Shown here in pieces: positions 26,966 through 36,257 of a stretch of DNA of 64,000 bases; position 1 is the stretch's first letter, and each line of letters opens with the position of its first letter. The stretch is from Sinomicrobium soli (GTDB lineage: Bacteria; Bacteroidota; Bacteroidia; Flavobacteriales; Flavobacteriaceae). The notes under the pieces were generated by a model, which was not told the origin of the DNA, made no database searches, and worked only from the letters and a program-made list of their open reading frames with translations. The stretch spans positions 124,001-188,000 of the forward strand of contig NZ_QLNV01000008.1 of NCBI RefSeq assembly GCF_003285545.1, read 5' to 3'. Both the position numbers and the translations under genes were made by a program.

Positions 26966-28050
26966 TATTTTTTGTAAAAGGGCAGTTTCACCACCCTGGC
27001 GGGTACCGCCTTGTTGCGTATCCGTATATACACCGTATTTCCCGCTGCAGCCAGTCGGGCAGGGACATAGCCCATACCTATGCCTTTGCCCAGGGAAGGC
27101 GACATGGTACCACTGGTTACCCTGCCTGTTTTTTCTCCTTCCTCGTTCACGATATCATAATCGTGCCGGGGGATGCCTTTTTCAATGAGCTCGAATCCTA
27201 CAAGCTTACGCTCTACACCGGATTCCTTCTGGGCCCTGAGTGCTTCCGAATTCACAAAATCCTTGGTGAATTTGGTAATCCACCCCAGTCCGGCTTCGAG
27301 GGGAGAGGTCGTATCATCTATGTCGTTGCCGTAAAGACAGTATCCCATTTCCAGGCGGAGGGTGTCCCTGGCTGCCAGTCCGATAGGTTTTATCCCGAAA
27401 GCCGCGCCTGCTTCAAATACCTTGTCCCAGACCTCTCTGGCATCCTCGTTCCTGCAGTAGATCTCAAATCCGCCGCTACCGGTATACCCGGTGGCAGATA
27501 TAATGATATTGTCAATACCTGCGAATGTACCTGTTTCAAAGCTGTAAAAGGGAATTTCGCCAAGGCTGATATCGGTAAGCGATTGCATGGCCTCAATGGC
27601 TTTGGGCCCCTGAATGGCCAGCAGGGAGTATGTTTCGGAAAGGTCTTCCATTACCGCACCGAAAGTATTATGCCTGCTGATCCAGTTCCAGTCCTTTTCA
27701 ATATTCGAAGCATTTACCACCAGGAGATATTCTTCGTCTCCCAGGCGATAGATGATCAGGTCGTCAACAATTCCGCCCTCATTATTGGGCATACAGCTAT
27801 ACTGGGCTTTTCCTATGGTAAGCCTGGAAGCATCGTTAGACGATATTCTCTGTATGAGGTCGAGAGCGCCCTTTCCCGATATATGGAATTCACCCATATG
27901 GCTTACATCAAATACTCCTACGGCCTTTCTTACGGTTTCGTGCTCTGCATTAACACCTTCGTACTGTACCGGCATGTTAAACCCGGCAAAGGGTACCATT
28001 TTGGCTCCGAGAGCAATATGGGTTTCGGTCAATGCTGTGTTTTTTATCAT
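26965..28050 (-). CDS. gcvT: Aminomethyltransferase, glycine cleavage T protein
   Basis: 361 residues; transfers the methylene carbon from the H-protein-bound aminomethyl group to tetrahydrofolate. [46 protein letters not shown] and [14 protein letters not shown] are the folate- and substrate-binding motifs; the Asp in [14 protein letters not shown] is the expected catalytic acid. Full length. No glycine riboswitch was seen upstream. gcvH and gcvP are not in the window. First gene of an operon with glsA. Confidence 0.97.
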   Translation of the reverse strand: MIKNTALTETHIALGAKMVPFAGFNMPVQYEGVNAEHETVRKAVGVFDVSHMGEFHISGKGALDLIQRISSNDASRLTIGKAQYSCMPNNEGGIVDDLIIYRLGDEEYLLVVNASNIEKDWNWISRHNTFGAVMEDLSETYSLLAIQGPKAIEAMQSLTDISLGEIPFYSFETGTFAGIDNIIISATGYTGSGGFEIYCRNEDAREVWDKVFEAGAAFGIKPIGLAARDTLRLEMGYCLYGNDIDDTTSPLEAGLGWITKFTKDFVNSEALRAQKESGVERKLVGFELIEKGIPRHDYDIVNEEGEKTGRVTSGTMSPSLGKGIGMGYVPARLAAAGNTVYIRIRNKAVPARVVKLPFYKK

Positions 28051-28271
28051 ATTGTTAGCGTTAGTATGTGATACGATATATTTCCCGGAATACCGGCAGG
28101 GAACCAGATCCCGAAAAACGCTGCTAAAATATTCAAAAAATAAGGAGTGGCGAAAGAAAGCCCGGAGTTTATTCCCTGTACCCCTGACGCTTTAACAGGC
28201 AGTATTGAAGAACAGAGGACAATAGCAGCAGATCGTAAACCCGGAGAAACGGACGAAAGCCCCGGTACAGG

Positions 28272-28991
28272 TCAGAACTCGAAATTAAAACCTTTCTCCG
28301 TGAGCTGTTCATATATTTTCGGGTCGAACCTGTAGAGCTGGGCCGCACGGTGCGATACATCGGTCTCTTTTTCATTAAGGGGGACCAGGAGTTTCATTTT
28401 GAGGAATTTACGGCGAAAATTAGGCTTGTCCATTTCCACCTCCAGTATTTCTTCATAGAGGTGCATAAGCTGTAGCAGTGTAAATTTTTCCGGAAGCAAA
28501 TTAAAGCCTACGGGTGCCTGCCTGACCCTTCTTTTAAGCCGTTTAAGGCTGACTTCGAGGATACGGGTATGGTCGTATATCAGTTCCGGGACCTGCTTTA
28601 CCTTATACCATTTTACCGCCGAAGCGGTAAAGCCCGGTTTAAGCCGGTAATCTTGCTTTTTTATAAGGGCATAATACCCGATGGTAATGACCCTGCTGAG
28701 CGGAAACCGGGCAGGATCTCCGAATGCCCTGAGCTGCTCCAGGTAAATATTTTCCAGTCCCGTAAGATCCCTCAGCAGCCGGTATGCCGCTGCGTCTATG
28801 CTCTCGTCCTTTCTGATCCACCCCCCGGGAAGTCCCCATTTTCCCTTGCTTATACCCTCGGCATGTTGTACGAGAAGTACTTCCAGAACCCCTTCATTTA
28901 ATCCGAATATCGTACAGTCGATCGTAACCGCTTCAACAGTATTGCTGTCCATTTCCCTGATGGTCACGGAGTCAATAGCCTTCTTGTTCAT
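28272..28991 (-). CDS. Nudix-type transcriptional regulator (NrtR/AraR family)
   Basis: 239 residues: N-terminal Nudix domain, C-terminal winged helix. The Nudix box reads GGWIRKDESIDAAAYRLLRDLTGL and lacks the REUXEE glutamates needed for hydrolysis, which is typical of family members that only sense ligand. The second half (LLPEKFTLLQLMHLYEEILE, NFRRKFLKM) is the HTH that binds DNA. Family members control NAD synthesis or sugar use; no target gene is adjacent, so the effector is open. Confidence 0.88.
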   Translation of the reverse strand: MNKKAIDSVTIREMDSNTVEAVTIDCTIFGLNEGVLEVLLVQHAEGISKGKWGLPGGWIRKDESIDAAAYRLLRDLTGLENIYLEQLRAFGDPARFPLSRVITIGYYALIKKQDYRLKPGFTASAVKWYKVKQVPELIYDHTRILEVSLKRLKRRVRQAPVGFNLLPEKFTLLQLMHLYEEILEVEMDKPNFRRKFLKMKLLVPLNEKETDVSHRAAQLYRFDPKIYEQLTEKGFNFEF

Positions 28992-29247
28992 CTAAACATT
29001 TTTTATCAGATCCCTCAGGACCTATTGGTATACTTCTCTTCACATTGTTCCGGTAACAGGGGCGGCAACCGCGGTACAGCAGCGAATAAAGTCAAATATC
29101 CTGTTTTTTGGACAATTATAAAAAGAAGTTGCCTAAACTTTGCAGGGAACCTGTTTAAAACTTTCCTCAATAAGCTGTAAAATGAAGGGGTTTTTAGTTA
29201 CAGGTTGCAGATTCGTCGGGATGACAGGATCAATGTCATTCAAACAA

Positions 29248-29278
29248 ACTACGAACTAACAACTACGAACTAACAACT
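29248..29278. repeat. Tandem copies of ACTACGAACTAACAACT
   Basis: Two copies with a 14-nt period and 3-nt overlap. A third copy of the same 17 bases occurs at 47071-47087, 18 kb away, also intergenic. Confidence 0.75.
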
Positions 29279-29314
29279 TCCCCTATAAGGAAGGGACTTC
29301 CGGAAAAAGTTAAG

Positions 29315-29322
29315 TATTTTTG
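29315..29322 (+). promoter_or_regulatory. Promoter -7 box TATTTTTG for ung
   Basis: Perfect TAnnTTTG, 20 nt before the ATG at 29343. Confidence 0.5.
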
Positions 29323-29342
29323 AGCATCATAAACCCTGAATA

Positions 29343-30008
29343 ATGAATGTAAATATAGACCCAAGCTGGAAAGAGCAATTGCAACCGGAGTTCGGCAAAC
29401 CTTATTTTGAGGGCCTGGCGACATTTGTAAAAAAGGAATATCGGTCGTATACCTGTTATCCCCGTGGCGGACAGATCTTTGCTGCGTTTGGGCATTGCCG
29501 TTTCGACGATGTAAAGGTGGTTATCATAGGGCAGGACCCCTATCACGGCCCCGGCCAGGCCAACGGGCTCTGTTTTTCGGTAAACGACGGCATAGCACAC
29601 CCGCCGTCCCTGGTCAATATTTTTAAGGAAATAGAGACCGATCTCGGAATTCCGTATCCTGTAAGCGGAAACCTGGAGCGGTGGGCAGACCAGGGAGTGC
29701 TGTTGCTCAACGCCACACTAACGGTAAGGGCACACCAGGCGGGGAGCCACCAGAATAAGGGATGGGAGACCTTTACCGATGCGGTAATCCAAAAGGTATC
29801 TGACGAAAAAGAACAGGTGGTTTTCATGCTGTGGGGCGGATATGCCCGAAGAAAAGGAAGCAGGATAGACCGTTCCAGGCACCTGGTTCTGGAAACGGGG
29901 CATCCTTCTCCTTTAAGTGCCAACAGGGGATTGTGGTTCGGGAATAAACATTTCAGCAAAGCCAATGCTTACCTGGAAGAACACGGCAAGAATCCTGTTC
30001 GTTGGTAA
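29343..30008 (+). CDS. ung: Uracil-DNA glycosylase, family 1
   Basis: 221 residues; excises uracil from DNA. GQDPYHGPGQANGL carries the catalytic Asp65 and His68. LLLNATLTVR is the uracil-specificity Asn strand, and GHPSPLSANRG (His187) is the leucine-intercalation loop. Full length, all key residues present. Single gene; its 3' side is filled by the palindromic repeat array at 30010. Confidence 0.98.
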   Translation: MNVNIDPSWKEQLQPEFGKPYFEGLATFVKKEYRSYTCYPRGGQIFAAFGHCRFDDVKVVIIGQDPYHGPGQANGLCFSVNDGIAHPPSLVNIFKEIETDLGIPYPVSGNLERWADQGVLLLNATLTVRAHQAGSHQNKGWETFTDAVIQKVSDEKEQVVFMLWGGYARRKGSRIDRSRHLVLETGHPSPLSANRGLWFGNKHFSKANAYLEEHGKNPVRW

Positions 30009-30009
30009 T

Positions 30010-30136
30010 TTGATAATGTGATAATTAGCCAATGTGATAATGTGATAATTAGCTAATGTGATAATGTGATAATTGGGATTTACTCATTGGCACATTGACC
30101 AATTGGTACATTGGCTAATTGACACATTGGCTAATT
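30010..30136. repeat. Imperfect palindromic repeat array at a convergent junction
   Basis: The left arm has a 24-nt unit starting GATAATGTGATAATTAGC, repeated 2.7 times from 30012. The right arm (about 30084-30136) carries the reverse-complement words CACATTGGCTAATT and CCAATTGG. The RNA of either strand can fold into a long hairpin. The stop codon of the minus-strand gene (30131) lies inside the right arm. The same family fills 36258-36387. Confidence 0.85.
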
Positions 30137-30985
30137 AACTAATTTAACCAGTTTGTCATACGGTTTTTTTTCTTCGATCAGTCCGAGGTTCAGTAGCTCC
30201 TCCTGGACATTTTCCAGCATTTCCGGATCGGGAGCGGACTGGCTCCAGTTCGTGAGGGAAAGCCATTCGCGTATATCCCCGGGGTGCTGGCCGAAACGGT
30301 TGGCCAGGGTGCGGTCTATGCTTGGTATTTGTTTGAAATCGGCCGTATAGGTATTGATCACCTCGAGGATGTGCTTTATGATACCGGCATCCTTTTCCAG
30401 GATTTCATCTCTTGCGGCAATGACAAAACAGGGCCAGGGTGTGGGGCAATCGCCTACCCGCCGGAATACGCCCTGGTCTACGAGGGGTTTGGTCATAAAA
30501 CGCTCCCACATAAAGTAGTCGGCTTTTCCGTCGGTGAGTGCCTGTACGGCTCCGTCTATGGTATGAACAATCTCAAAATCGAGGGTACCGGTATCCCAAC
30601 CCATTTTCCGGGCATGTACGAATGCCATCAGGTGTGATCCCGAACCGTAACGGCTTATGGCCGCTTTTTTGCCCTGAAGGTTTTCTGCGGTGCTGAAAGG
30701 AGACCCCGCAGCTACATGGATTCCCCAGATCAGGGGAGTACCCACATAAGTCTGAACAATACGGGAAGGACTCCCCGAAGCAATGTCCCTCACGATACCT
30801 TCGGTGAGTATGATGGCTATGTCGGTCTCTCCGTCGCGGAGCATTTTACACATTTTTCCCGTCCCTTCGGGAGTATCTTTCCATTGCAGGTCGATACCTC
30901 TTTGCCGGAAGGCACCTTCGTCGATGGCAAAATGCCAGGGGAGATTAAAATGTTCCGGTACACCGGTAATTTTTACGGTTTTCAT
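30131..30985 (-). CDS. Periplasmic-binding-like protein (NMT1/ThiY type) without signal peptide
   Basis: 284 residues of the type-2 substrate-binding fold. It begins directly with MKTVKITGVPEHFNLPWHFAIDEGAF, the family strand plus small-ligand loop, so there is no room for a signal peptide. GETDIAIILTEG, GSGSHLMAFVHARKMGW and DYFMWERFMTKPLV are typical lobes. With no ABC permease or ATPase nearby and a cytoplasmic location, it may be an enzyme or sensor built on this fold. It starts 13 nt after the FGE-like gene, so both are probably one operon. Confidence 0.82.
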   Translation of the reverse strand: MKTVKITGVPEHFNLPWHFAIDEGAFRQRGIDLQWKDTPEGTGKMCKMLRDGETDIAIILTEGIVRDIASGSPSRIVQTYVGTPLIWGIHVAAGSPFSTAENLQGKKAAISRYGSGSHLMAFVHARKMGWDTGTLDFEIVHTIDGAVQALTDGKADYFMWERFMTKPLVDQGVFRRVGDCPTPWPCFVIAARDEILEKDAGIIKHILEVINTYTADFKQIPSIDRTLANRFGQHPGDIREWLSLTNWSQSAPDPEMLENVQEELLNLGLIEEKKPYDKLVKLVN

Positions 30986-30998
30986 GGATCAGGCATTT

Positions 30999-32138
30999 TT
31001 ATTCTGACGAGACACATCGGAAACCGGTGTGTTGCAGCCCGGTATCGGGTGAAGACTTCATTCTCGAAGTGACCCTGTATCCCTTACAATACGAAGCATT
31101 ACACAAAAAGGACCCTCCCCGTATCACTTTTTTTGCCACGGTAGGTTCCATGGGGTCGTGACTGTCGTCGGGCCCCTGTGGGTTATCAACAGTGCCTGAC
31201 AGGCTCTGGTAATAATCGTCCCGGTACCAGTCTGAGCACCATTCCCAGACATTCCCGGCCATGTCATACAATCCGTAACCATTCGGATCATAAGTGGCTA
31301 CCGGGGCAGCGAGGTGAAAATCATCCCAATCCGTATTGTCATTCGGGAAAGTTCCCTGCCAGGTATTGGCCTTCGGGCTTCCGGCTTCTATATCCTCGTT
31401 CCCCCAGGGATATTTGTTGTCCTTTAACCCGCCGCGGGAGGCAAATTCCCATTCCGCCTCGGTAGGCAGTCTCTTTCCTGCCCACCGGGCATAGGCACGG
31501 GCGTCGTCCCAGGAAATATGTACTACGGGATAATTGTCTTTTCCTTCGATGGTACTGCCTTCCCCTTCAGGATGTTTCCAGCTGGCCCCCTTGACCCAGC
31601 TCCACCATTGCGAGGCATTGTTCAGCGGAACGGGATGAGCAGGAGGGGTAAAGACCAGGGAAGCCGCTACAAAAACACTGTCGTGCGGTTTGGGAGTGCC
31701 CGGGGGCAACTGCGGTTTAAGGTCTTCCCATTTCGGGGCCTTTTCGGCAGTGGTTACATAACCCGTAGCGTCTACAAAAGCGCGGAACTGGGCGTTGGTC
31801 ACTTCGGTCTTATCCATCCAGAACCCGTCCACTTTTACCTGGTGCGCCGGGTATTCATCCTGCCTCCCTTCGTTGTCGGTAGCTCCCATGGCAAATGTAC
31901 CGCCGGGTATCCATACCATCCCTTCGTGTGAGACTTCCCCGGAGGAGATGTTCAGGGTGGTATCCCGTTGTATGGCGAAACGGTCAGGAAGATTGCTTTC
32001 ACAGGAAGTTACCGAATCGGGTACGGGAGCACCGGTATGACTTTCCCCGTTTTTTTCTTTGGTACCGGTCTGGCAGGACAACATCATACCTGCGAGGACA
32101 CTGGCGGTAAAGTAGTGTATAAGCTTTTTGAAATACAT
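30999..32138 (-). CDS. Formylglycine-generating enzyme (SUMF1) family lipoprotein with both catalytic cysteines
   Basis: 379 residues. Lipoprotein signal with Cys22 (MMLSC). The SUMF1 fold follows from about residue 75: MVWIPGGTFAMGATD, DKTEVTNAQFRAFVDATGY, PVVHISWDDARAYARWAGKRLPTEAEWE, GNVWEWCSDWY and RGGSFLCNASYCKGYR. Cys346 and Cys351 in the last motif match the copper-binding pair of true aerobic FGE, which most SUMF1-like proteins lack. It could therefore convert a Cys/Ser of a sulfatase to formylglycine in the periplasm. No sulfatase is in the window. Calling it active is an inference. Confidence 0.88.
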   Translation of the reverse strand: MYFKKLIHYFTASVLAGMMLSCQTGTKEKNGESHTGAPVPDSVTSCESNLPDRFAIQRDTTLNISSGEVSHEGMVWIPGGTFAMGATDNEGRQDEYPAHQVKVDGFWMDKTEVTNAQFRAFVDATGYVTTAEKAPKWEDLKPQLPPGTPKPHDSVFVAASLVFTPPAHPVPLNNASQWWSWVKGASWKHPEGEGSTIEGKDNYPVVHISWDDARAYARWAGKRLPTEAEWEFASRGGLKDNKYPWGNEDIEAGSPKANTWQGTFPNDNTDWDDFHLAAPVATYDPNGYGLYDMAGNVWEWCSDWYRDDYYQSLSGTVDNPQGPDDSHDPMEPTVAKKVIRGGSFLCNASYCKGYRVTSRMKSSPDTGLQHTGFRCVSSE

Positions 32139-32217
32139 CGAATCGGAATTTTGCCTAAAGGTAATAATAAAGCCTTAAAATCCTAATACCTCGGGAAGGG
32201 ATCGGGCGTATATAAAC

Positions 32218-32248
32218 AAAAACTCCCGAAAGTGTGAACTGACGGGAG
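32218..32248 (-). terminator. Terminator of the tandem barrel genes
   Basis: On the minus strand CTCCCG (32248-32243) pairs with CGGGAG (32228-32223) across a 14-nt loop, followed by five U. Confidence 0.7.
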
Positions 32249-32268
32249 CTTGTATTGTGAATTATATC

Positions 32269-32745
32269 TTAAAACTGGTATCGTATACCCAGCGCGATAT
32301 CCAGGTCCAGGCCATCCCTGTACTTGTCTGTAAAACCGAGTTCGGGGCGGAAATCAAGCGACAGGATAAGGGGAATGTCAAAATCGTATTCCAGGCCTAC
32401 ATCTCCTGCGACGAAGAAAAATGCCCCGCTACTGTCTATTTCACTGTGATCGTAGCTTCCCAGTCCGCCACCGGCACCTGCATACCAGTTAAAATTGCCG
32501 TCCAGGTTCCATACCCATTGATAGAGACCGGTGAGCTTAAAGGCATCGATGTCATCGGAATTCCGCCATCCCAGGTCCAGTTCCAGGCGGTTGTTGGAGT
32601 GCAGATACCGCTGGTACGAGATCTCCGCACCAAAACCATCACTGTCTCCCAACCGGAGTCCGAGAGCATTAGGCGAAATTTCCTGGGCGAACGAAGTAGC
32701 CACAAAACCGAAAAGAAGTGTGGCAAATAGCATGAAATTTTTCAT
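32269..32745 (-). CDS. Small outer-membrane beta-barrel-like protein, copy 1
   Basis: About 158 residues; signal MKNFMLFATLLFGFVATSFAQ. The mature part has alternating strands with aromatic girdles: GAEISYQRYL, NRLELDLGWRN, WYAGAGGGLGSY and a final LDIALGIRYQF ending in Phe, as outer-membrane barrels do. About three quarters of its residues match the next protein. The ATG two codons upstream is also possible. Function unknown; perhaps eight strands. Confidence 0.82.
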   Translation of the reverse strand: MKNFMLFATLLFGFVATSFAQEISPNALGLRLGDSDGFGAEISYQRYLHSNNRLELDLGWRNSDDIDAFKLTGLYQWVWNLDGNFNWYAGAGGGLGSYDHSEIDSSGAFFFVAGDVGLEYDFDIPLILSLDFRPELGFTDKYRDGLDLDIALGIRYQF

Positions 32746-32827
32746 AAACATAGGTTTATTGTGTTAATAATTTCAGTGTAAAAATAAGATTTTTATCGGA
32801 GTTTTTTTGTCCATTCTCTGCTTTTAT

Positions 32828-33307
32828 CTAAAACTGGTACCGTATTCCCAGTGCGATATCGAGGTCCAGGCCATCGCGATAGGCATCGTTAAAACCTATT
32901 TCGGGACGCATGTCCAGGGAGAGTATCAGGGGGATATCGAAATTGTATTCGAGGCCCAGGTCTCCCGCTGCGAAGAGAAAGGTTCCGCTTTTGTCGATCT
33001 TGTCGTTGTCGTAACTTCCCAGTCCGCCACCGACCCCTGCAAACCAGTTCAGGTTCCCGTCCAGCCGCCATACCCATTGGTGTAAGGCTGTAATTTTTAC
33101 AGCATCCACATACCGGGAATCCCGCCATCCCAGGTCCAGTTCCAGCCTGGTATTCGAGCGCAGCAGGCGCTGATATGATATTTCGGCTCCGAAGCCGTCG
33201 CTATCACCTATTCTGAGCCCCAGGGCATTAGGGGATATACGCTGTGCATTTACGGAACAGATGCCACAGGACACAGAAATAATAAGGAGCAGAAATAATT
33301 TTTTCAT
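32828..33307 (-). CDS. Small outer-membrane beta-barrel-like protein, copy 2
   Basis: 159 residues; signal MKKLFLLLIISVSCGICSVNAQ, then the same body as the downstream copy (ISPNALGLRIGDSDGFGAEI, LDIALGIRYQF). Copies 1 and 2 differ mostly in loops and signal peptides, so this is a fairly old tandem duplication. Both are read from the minus strand with 83 nt between them. Terminal Phe supports insertion by the BAM complex. Confidence 0.82.
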   Translation of the reverse strand: MKKLFLLLIISVSCGICSVNAQRISPNALGLRIGDSDGFGAEISYQRLLRSNTRLELDLGWRDSRYVDAVKITALHQWVWRLDGNLNWFAGVGGGLGSYDNDKIDKSGTFLFAAGDLGLEYNFDIPLILSLDMRPEIGFNDAYRDGLDLDIALGIRYQF

Positions 33308-33319
33308 GTATATATATTT

Positions 33320-33327
33320 TAATTTTG
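33320..33327 (+). promoter_or_regulatory. Promoter -7 box TAATTTTG
   Basis: Perfect TAnnTTTG, 44 nt upstream of the dehydrogenase start at 33372. It abuts the divergent barrel gene. Confidence 0.5.
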
Positions 33328-33371
33328 TGTATGCCTATACAACGGTATTTTCATACAAATCGTATCCTATT

Positions 33372-36257
33372 ATGTTAAAATCACCCGATATGGAACTCAA
33401 GGGAGAATATAAGGATGATATGCTCCACAGGGCGATCTATGCCACGGATGCTTCGGTATACCGGAAATATCCTGCCGGTGTAGCCTATCCGGAGAACAGG
33501 GAAGACCTGAAAAAGCTGGTACATTATGCCCGGGAAAAGAAATTATCCCTTATCCCCCGTACTGCCGGTACATCGCTGGCAGGACAATGCGTAGGCGAGG
33601 GGATCGTGGTGGACGTATCCCGGCATTTTACACGCATTCTCAGTATAGACCGGGAGAAGGCAACGGTAGATGTGGAGCCGGGAGTAATACGGGATGAACT
33701 CAATACCTGGCTGAAACCCTACGGGTTATTTTTCGGGCCGAATACCTCTACCTCCAACCGCTGCATGATCGGGGGAATGGTCGGTAATAATTCCAGCGGA
33801 ACCACTTCCATACAATACGGGGTTACCGGGGACAAGGTACTGGAAATGGATGTTATGCTCTCTGATGGTTCTGAGGTGACTTTCGGAGAACTGGATGAAA
33901 AAGAATTTAAAGAAAAAATTGAAATAAATAGCCTTGAAGGACATATATACAGGTGGTTATACGATACTGTTTATCCGGAACCTGTAAAAGAGCAGATCAG
34001 GAGTGGTTTTCCGAAACCGGAAATACACCGGAGAAACAACGGGTATGCACTGGACCGGCTTTTGCGGATGAAGCCTTTTGCCGCAAAGGGGGAGAAGTTT
34101 AATATGTGTAAGCTCATATGCGGCAGTGAAGGGACCCTTGCCCTGGTTACCCGTATCCGTTTACAGCTGGAACCGCTCCCTCCGGCACAAAGCGTTATGG
34201 TGGCCGCTCACTTCAATAGTATTACGGACTGTCTTCATGCGGTAGTTCCGGTAATGAAGCATCATCTTTATACCTGTGAGATGATGGATAAGGTTATCCT
34301 GGACTGTACCAGGAATAACAAGGGCCAATTGCCCAACCGCTTTTTTATCGAAGAGGACCCTCAAGCGATACTGATGCTTGAACTGCGGTCTGATGACGCG
34401 GAAGACCTCGGGCGGAGGCGGGAACTGCTGCTGGAAACGCTGGGTAAGGATACGGCGGCCTATGCCTATCCCGTATTATACGGAGCGGAGATCGGCATGG
34501 CTATGGAATTGCGAAAGGCCGGGCTGGGGCTGCTCGGGAATATTGTGGGCGACAGTAAGGCGGTAGCCTGTATAGAAGATACCGCAGTGGCCCTGGAAGA
34601 CCTTGCCCCGTATATCGATGAGTTTTCACTATTGATGAAAAAATACGGACAGCAGGCCGTGTATTACGCCCATGCGGGAGCGGGAGAATTGCACCTCAGG
34701 CCGATACTCAACCTGAAATCGTCCGCAGATGTGGCCTTGTTCCGTAAGATCACTACCGATGTTGCCCGCCTGGTTAAAAAATATAAGGGGTCGCTGAGCG
34801 GAGAGCACGGTGACGGGATCGTTCGCTCGGAATTTATCCGGCTGATGCTGGGAGATGCGAATTACGAATTACTTACCGGGGTCAAAACTGCTTTTGACCC
34901 GGAGCATATATTCAATCCGGGAAAAATCGTTCATGCACCGCCGATGGACCAGTCCCTGCGATATGTGCCCGACCGGAAAGAACCGGTTGTAGCGACCTTT
35001 ATGGATTTTTCGGCCACCCAGGGGATACTCAGGGCTGTGGAACAGTGCAACGGAAGCGGGGATTGCCGCAAGACGCACCGGTCTCCGGGAGCCATGTGCC
35101 CGAGTTATCACGCTACGAAAAACGAAAAGGACACTACCCGGGCAAGGGCGAATGCACTGAGGGAATTCCTGACCAGTTCCGATAAAGCCAACAGGTTTGA
35201 CCACAGTGAACTGAAAGAGGTCCTGGATCTTTGCCTGAGCTGTAAGGCCTGTGGGAACGAGTGTCCCAGCAATGTGGATATGGCCACGCTTAAGGCGGAG
35301 TTCCTGTACCAGTACCACCGGGCCAATGGCAGCACATTAAGGGAAAAGGCCTTTGCCTATAACACGGGTATCAACAGGATGATGTCTGTTTTTCCCTGGC
35401 TGGCCAACGGCATGTACCGGAACAGGCATACCTCGGCCCTGATGAAAAAAATGATGGGGATAGCTCCGCAACGCAGTTTTCCCCCGCTGCGCCTTTTCCG
35501 TGGCGAGGTCCTGCGGAACCACAACAGGCCGAAAGGAAGAGTTGTCCTGTATATCGATGAATTTACGGGTTACCTGGACGGAAATGTAGGGGAAGATGCC
35601 CTGGAATTGCTACAGCGGTTGGGGTATGAAGTAGGCCTGTATCACGGCGATAGCGGGCGGAGTTTTCTTTCCAAGGGATTTTTAAAGCAGGCAGGCGTAC
35701 TGGCAGATAAGAATATTGCAGCGCTGAAGGGCCGTATAGGCAGCGATTGCCCGTTGATCGGGCTGGAGCCGTCTGCGGTGTTGTCTTTCAGGGATGAATA
35801 CCTGAAACTGGCTACCGACGGGGAAGGCGCAAAACACCTGGCTGAAAACAGCGTGTTGCTGGAAGAGTTCATAGCTGCGGAAGCAGAAAACGGCAGGGTC
35901 ACGGCCGCAGATTTCACTACCGAAGCAAGAGAAATAAAAATTCACAATCACTGCCATCAGAAAGCCCTGTCGAACCAGAAAGTGACCTTCGACATCCTCA
36001 ACCTGCCGGAAAATTACTCGGTGAGTATCATAAACAGCGGATGTTGCGGCATGGCCGGGTCCTTCGGTTATGAAGAGGAGCACTACGAGGTCAGCATGAA
36101 GGTGGGAGGCCTGCGCCTGTTTCCCGCGGTGAACAAGGCCGGAGAACATACCGTAATCGCCGCCAACGGAACCAGCTGCCGCCACCAGATCCTGGACGGA
36201 ACAGGCAGGGGCGCGAGGCACCCGGTAAGTATCCTGAAGGAGGCATTGCGGGGATAA
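33372..36257 (+). CDS. YdiJ-like FAD/Fe-S D-2-hydroxyacid dehydrogenase
   Basis: 961 residues from the ATG at 33372; earlier in-frame starts precede the promoter box. N-terminal FAD-binding PCMH domain (LIPRTAGTSLAGQCVG, GPNTSTSNRCMIGGMVGNNSSG), GlcD-like C-terminal FAD domain (LSGEHGDGIVRSEFI), then a ferredoxin motif CLSCKACGNECP and a CCG domain (HNHCHQKAL, SGCCGMAGSFGYE). This is the architecture of YdiJ and related D-2-hydroxyglutarate/D-lactate dehydrogenases, which pass electrons to the respiratory chain. A separate partner subunit is not needed. The substrate is an inference. Confidence 0.93.
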   Translation: MLKSPDMELKGEYKDDMLHRAIYATDASVYRKYPAGVAYPENREDLKKLVHYAREKKLSLIPRTAGTSLAGQCVGEGIVVDVSRHFTRILSIDREKATVDVEPGVIRDELNTWLKPYGLFFGPNTSTSNRCMIGGMVGNNSSGTTSIQYGVTGDKVLEMDVMLSDGSEVTFGELDEKEFKEKIEINSLEGHIYRWLYDTVYPEPVKEQIRSGFPKPEIHRRNNGYALDRLLRMKPFAAKGEKFNMCKLICGSEGTLALVTRIRLQLEPLPPAQSVMVAAHFNSITDCLHAVVPVMKHHLYTCEMMDKVILDCTRNNKGQLPNRFFIEEDPQAILMLELRSDDAEDLGRRRELLLETLGKDTAAYAYPVLYGAEIGMAMELRKAGLGLLGNIVGDSKAVACIEDTAVALEDLAPYIDEFSLLMKKYGQQAVYYAHAGAGELHLRPILNLKSSADVALFRKITTDVARLVKKYKGSLSGEHGDGIVRSEFIRLMLGDANYELLTGVKTAFDPEHIFNPGKIVHAPPMDQSLRYVPDRKEPVVATFMDFSATQGILRAVEQCNGSGDCRKTHRSPGAMCPSYHATKNEKDTTRARANALREFLTSSDKANRFDHSELKEVLDLCLSCKACGNECPSNVDMATLKAEFLYQYHRANGSTLREKAFAYNTGINRMMSVFPWLANGMYRNRHTSALMKKMMGIAPQRSFPPLRLFRGEVLRNHNRPKGRVVLYIDEFTGYLDGNVGEDALELLQRLGYEVGLYHGDSGRSFLSKGFLKQAGVLADKNIAALKGRIGSDCPLIGLEPSAVLSFRDEYLKLATDGEGAKHLAENSVLLEEFIAAEAENGRVTAADFTTEAREIKIHNHCHQKALSNQKVTFDILNLPENYSVSIINSGCCGMAGSFGYEEEHYEVSMKVGGLRLFPAVNKAGEHTVIAANGTSCRHQILDGTGRGARHPVSILKEALRG

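Larger units (their letters stand above)
28992..29342. other. Intergenic region before ung with a short direct repeat
   Basis: No gene was seen. It holds the ACTACGAACTAACAACT repeat (listed separately) and the ung promoter box near its right end. Confidence 0.5.

Noticed and set aside
28051-28271. Glycine riboswitch upstream of gcvT
   Set aside because: The sequence lacks the conserved glycine aptamer core and is only a short AT-rich gap.
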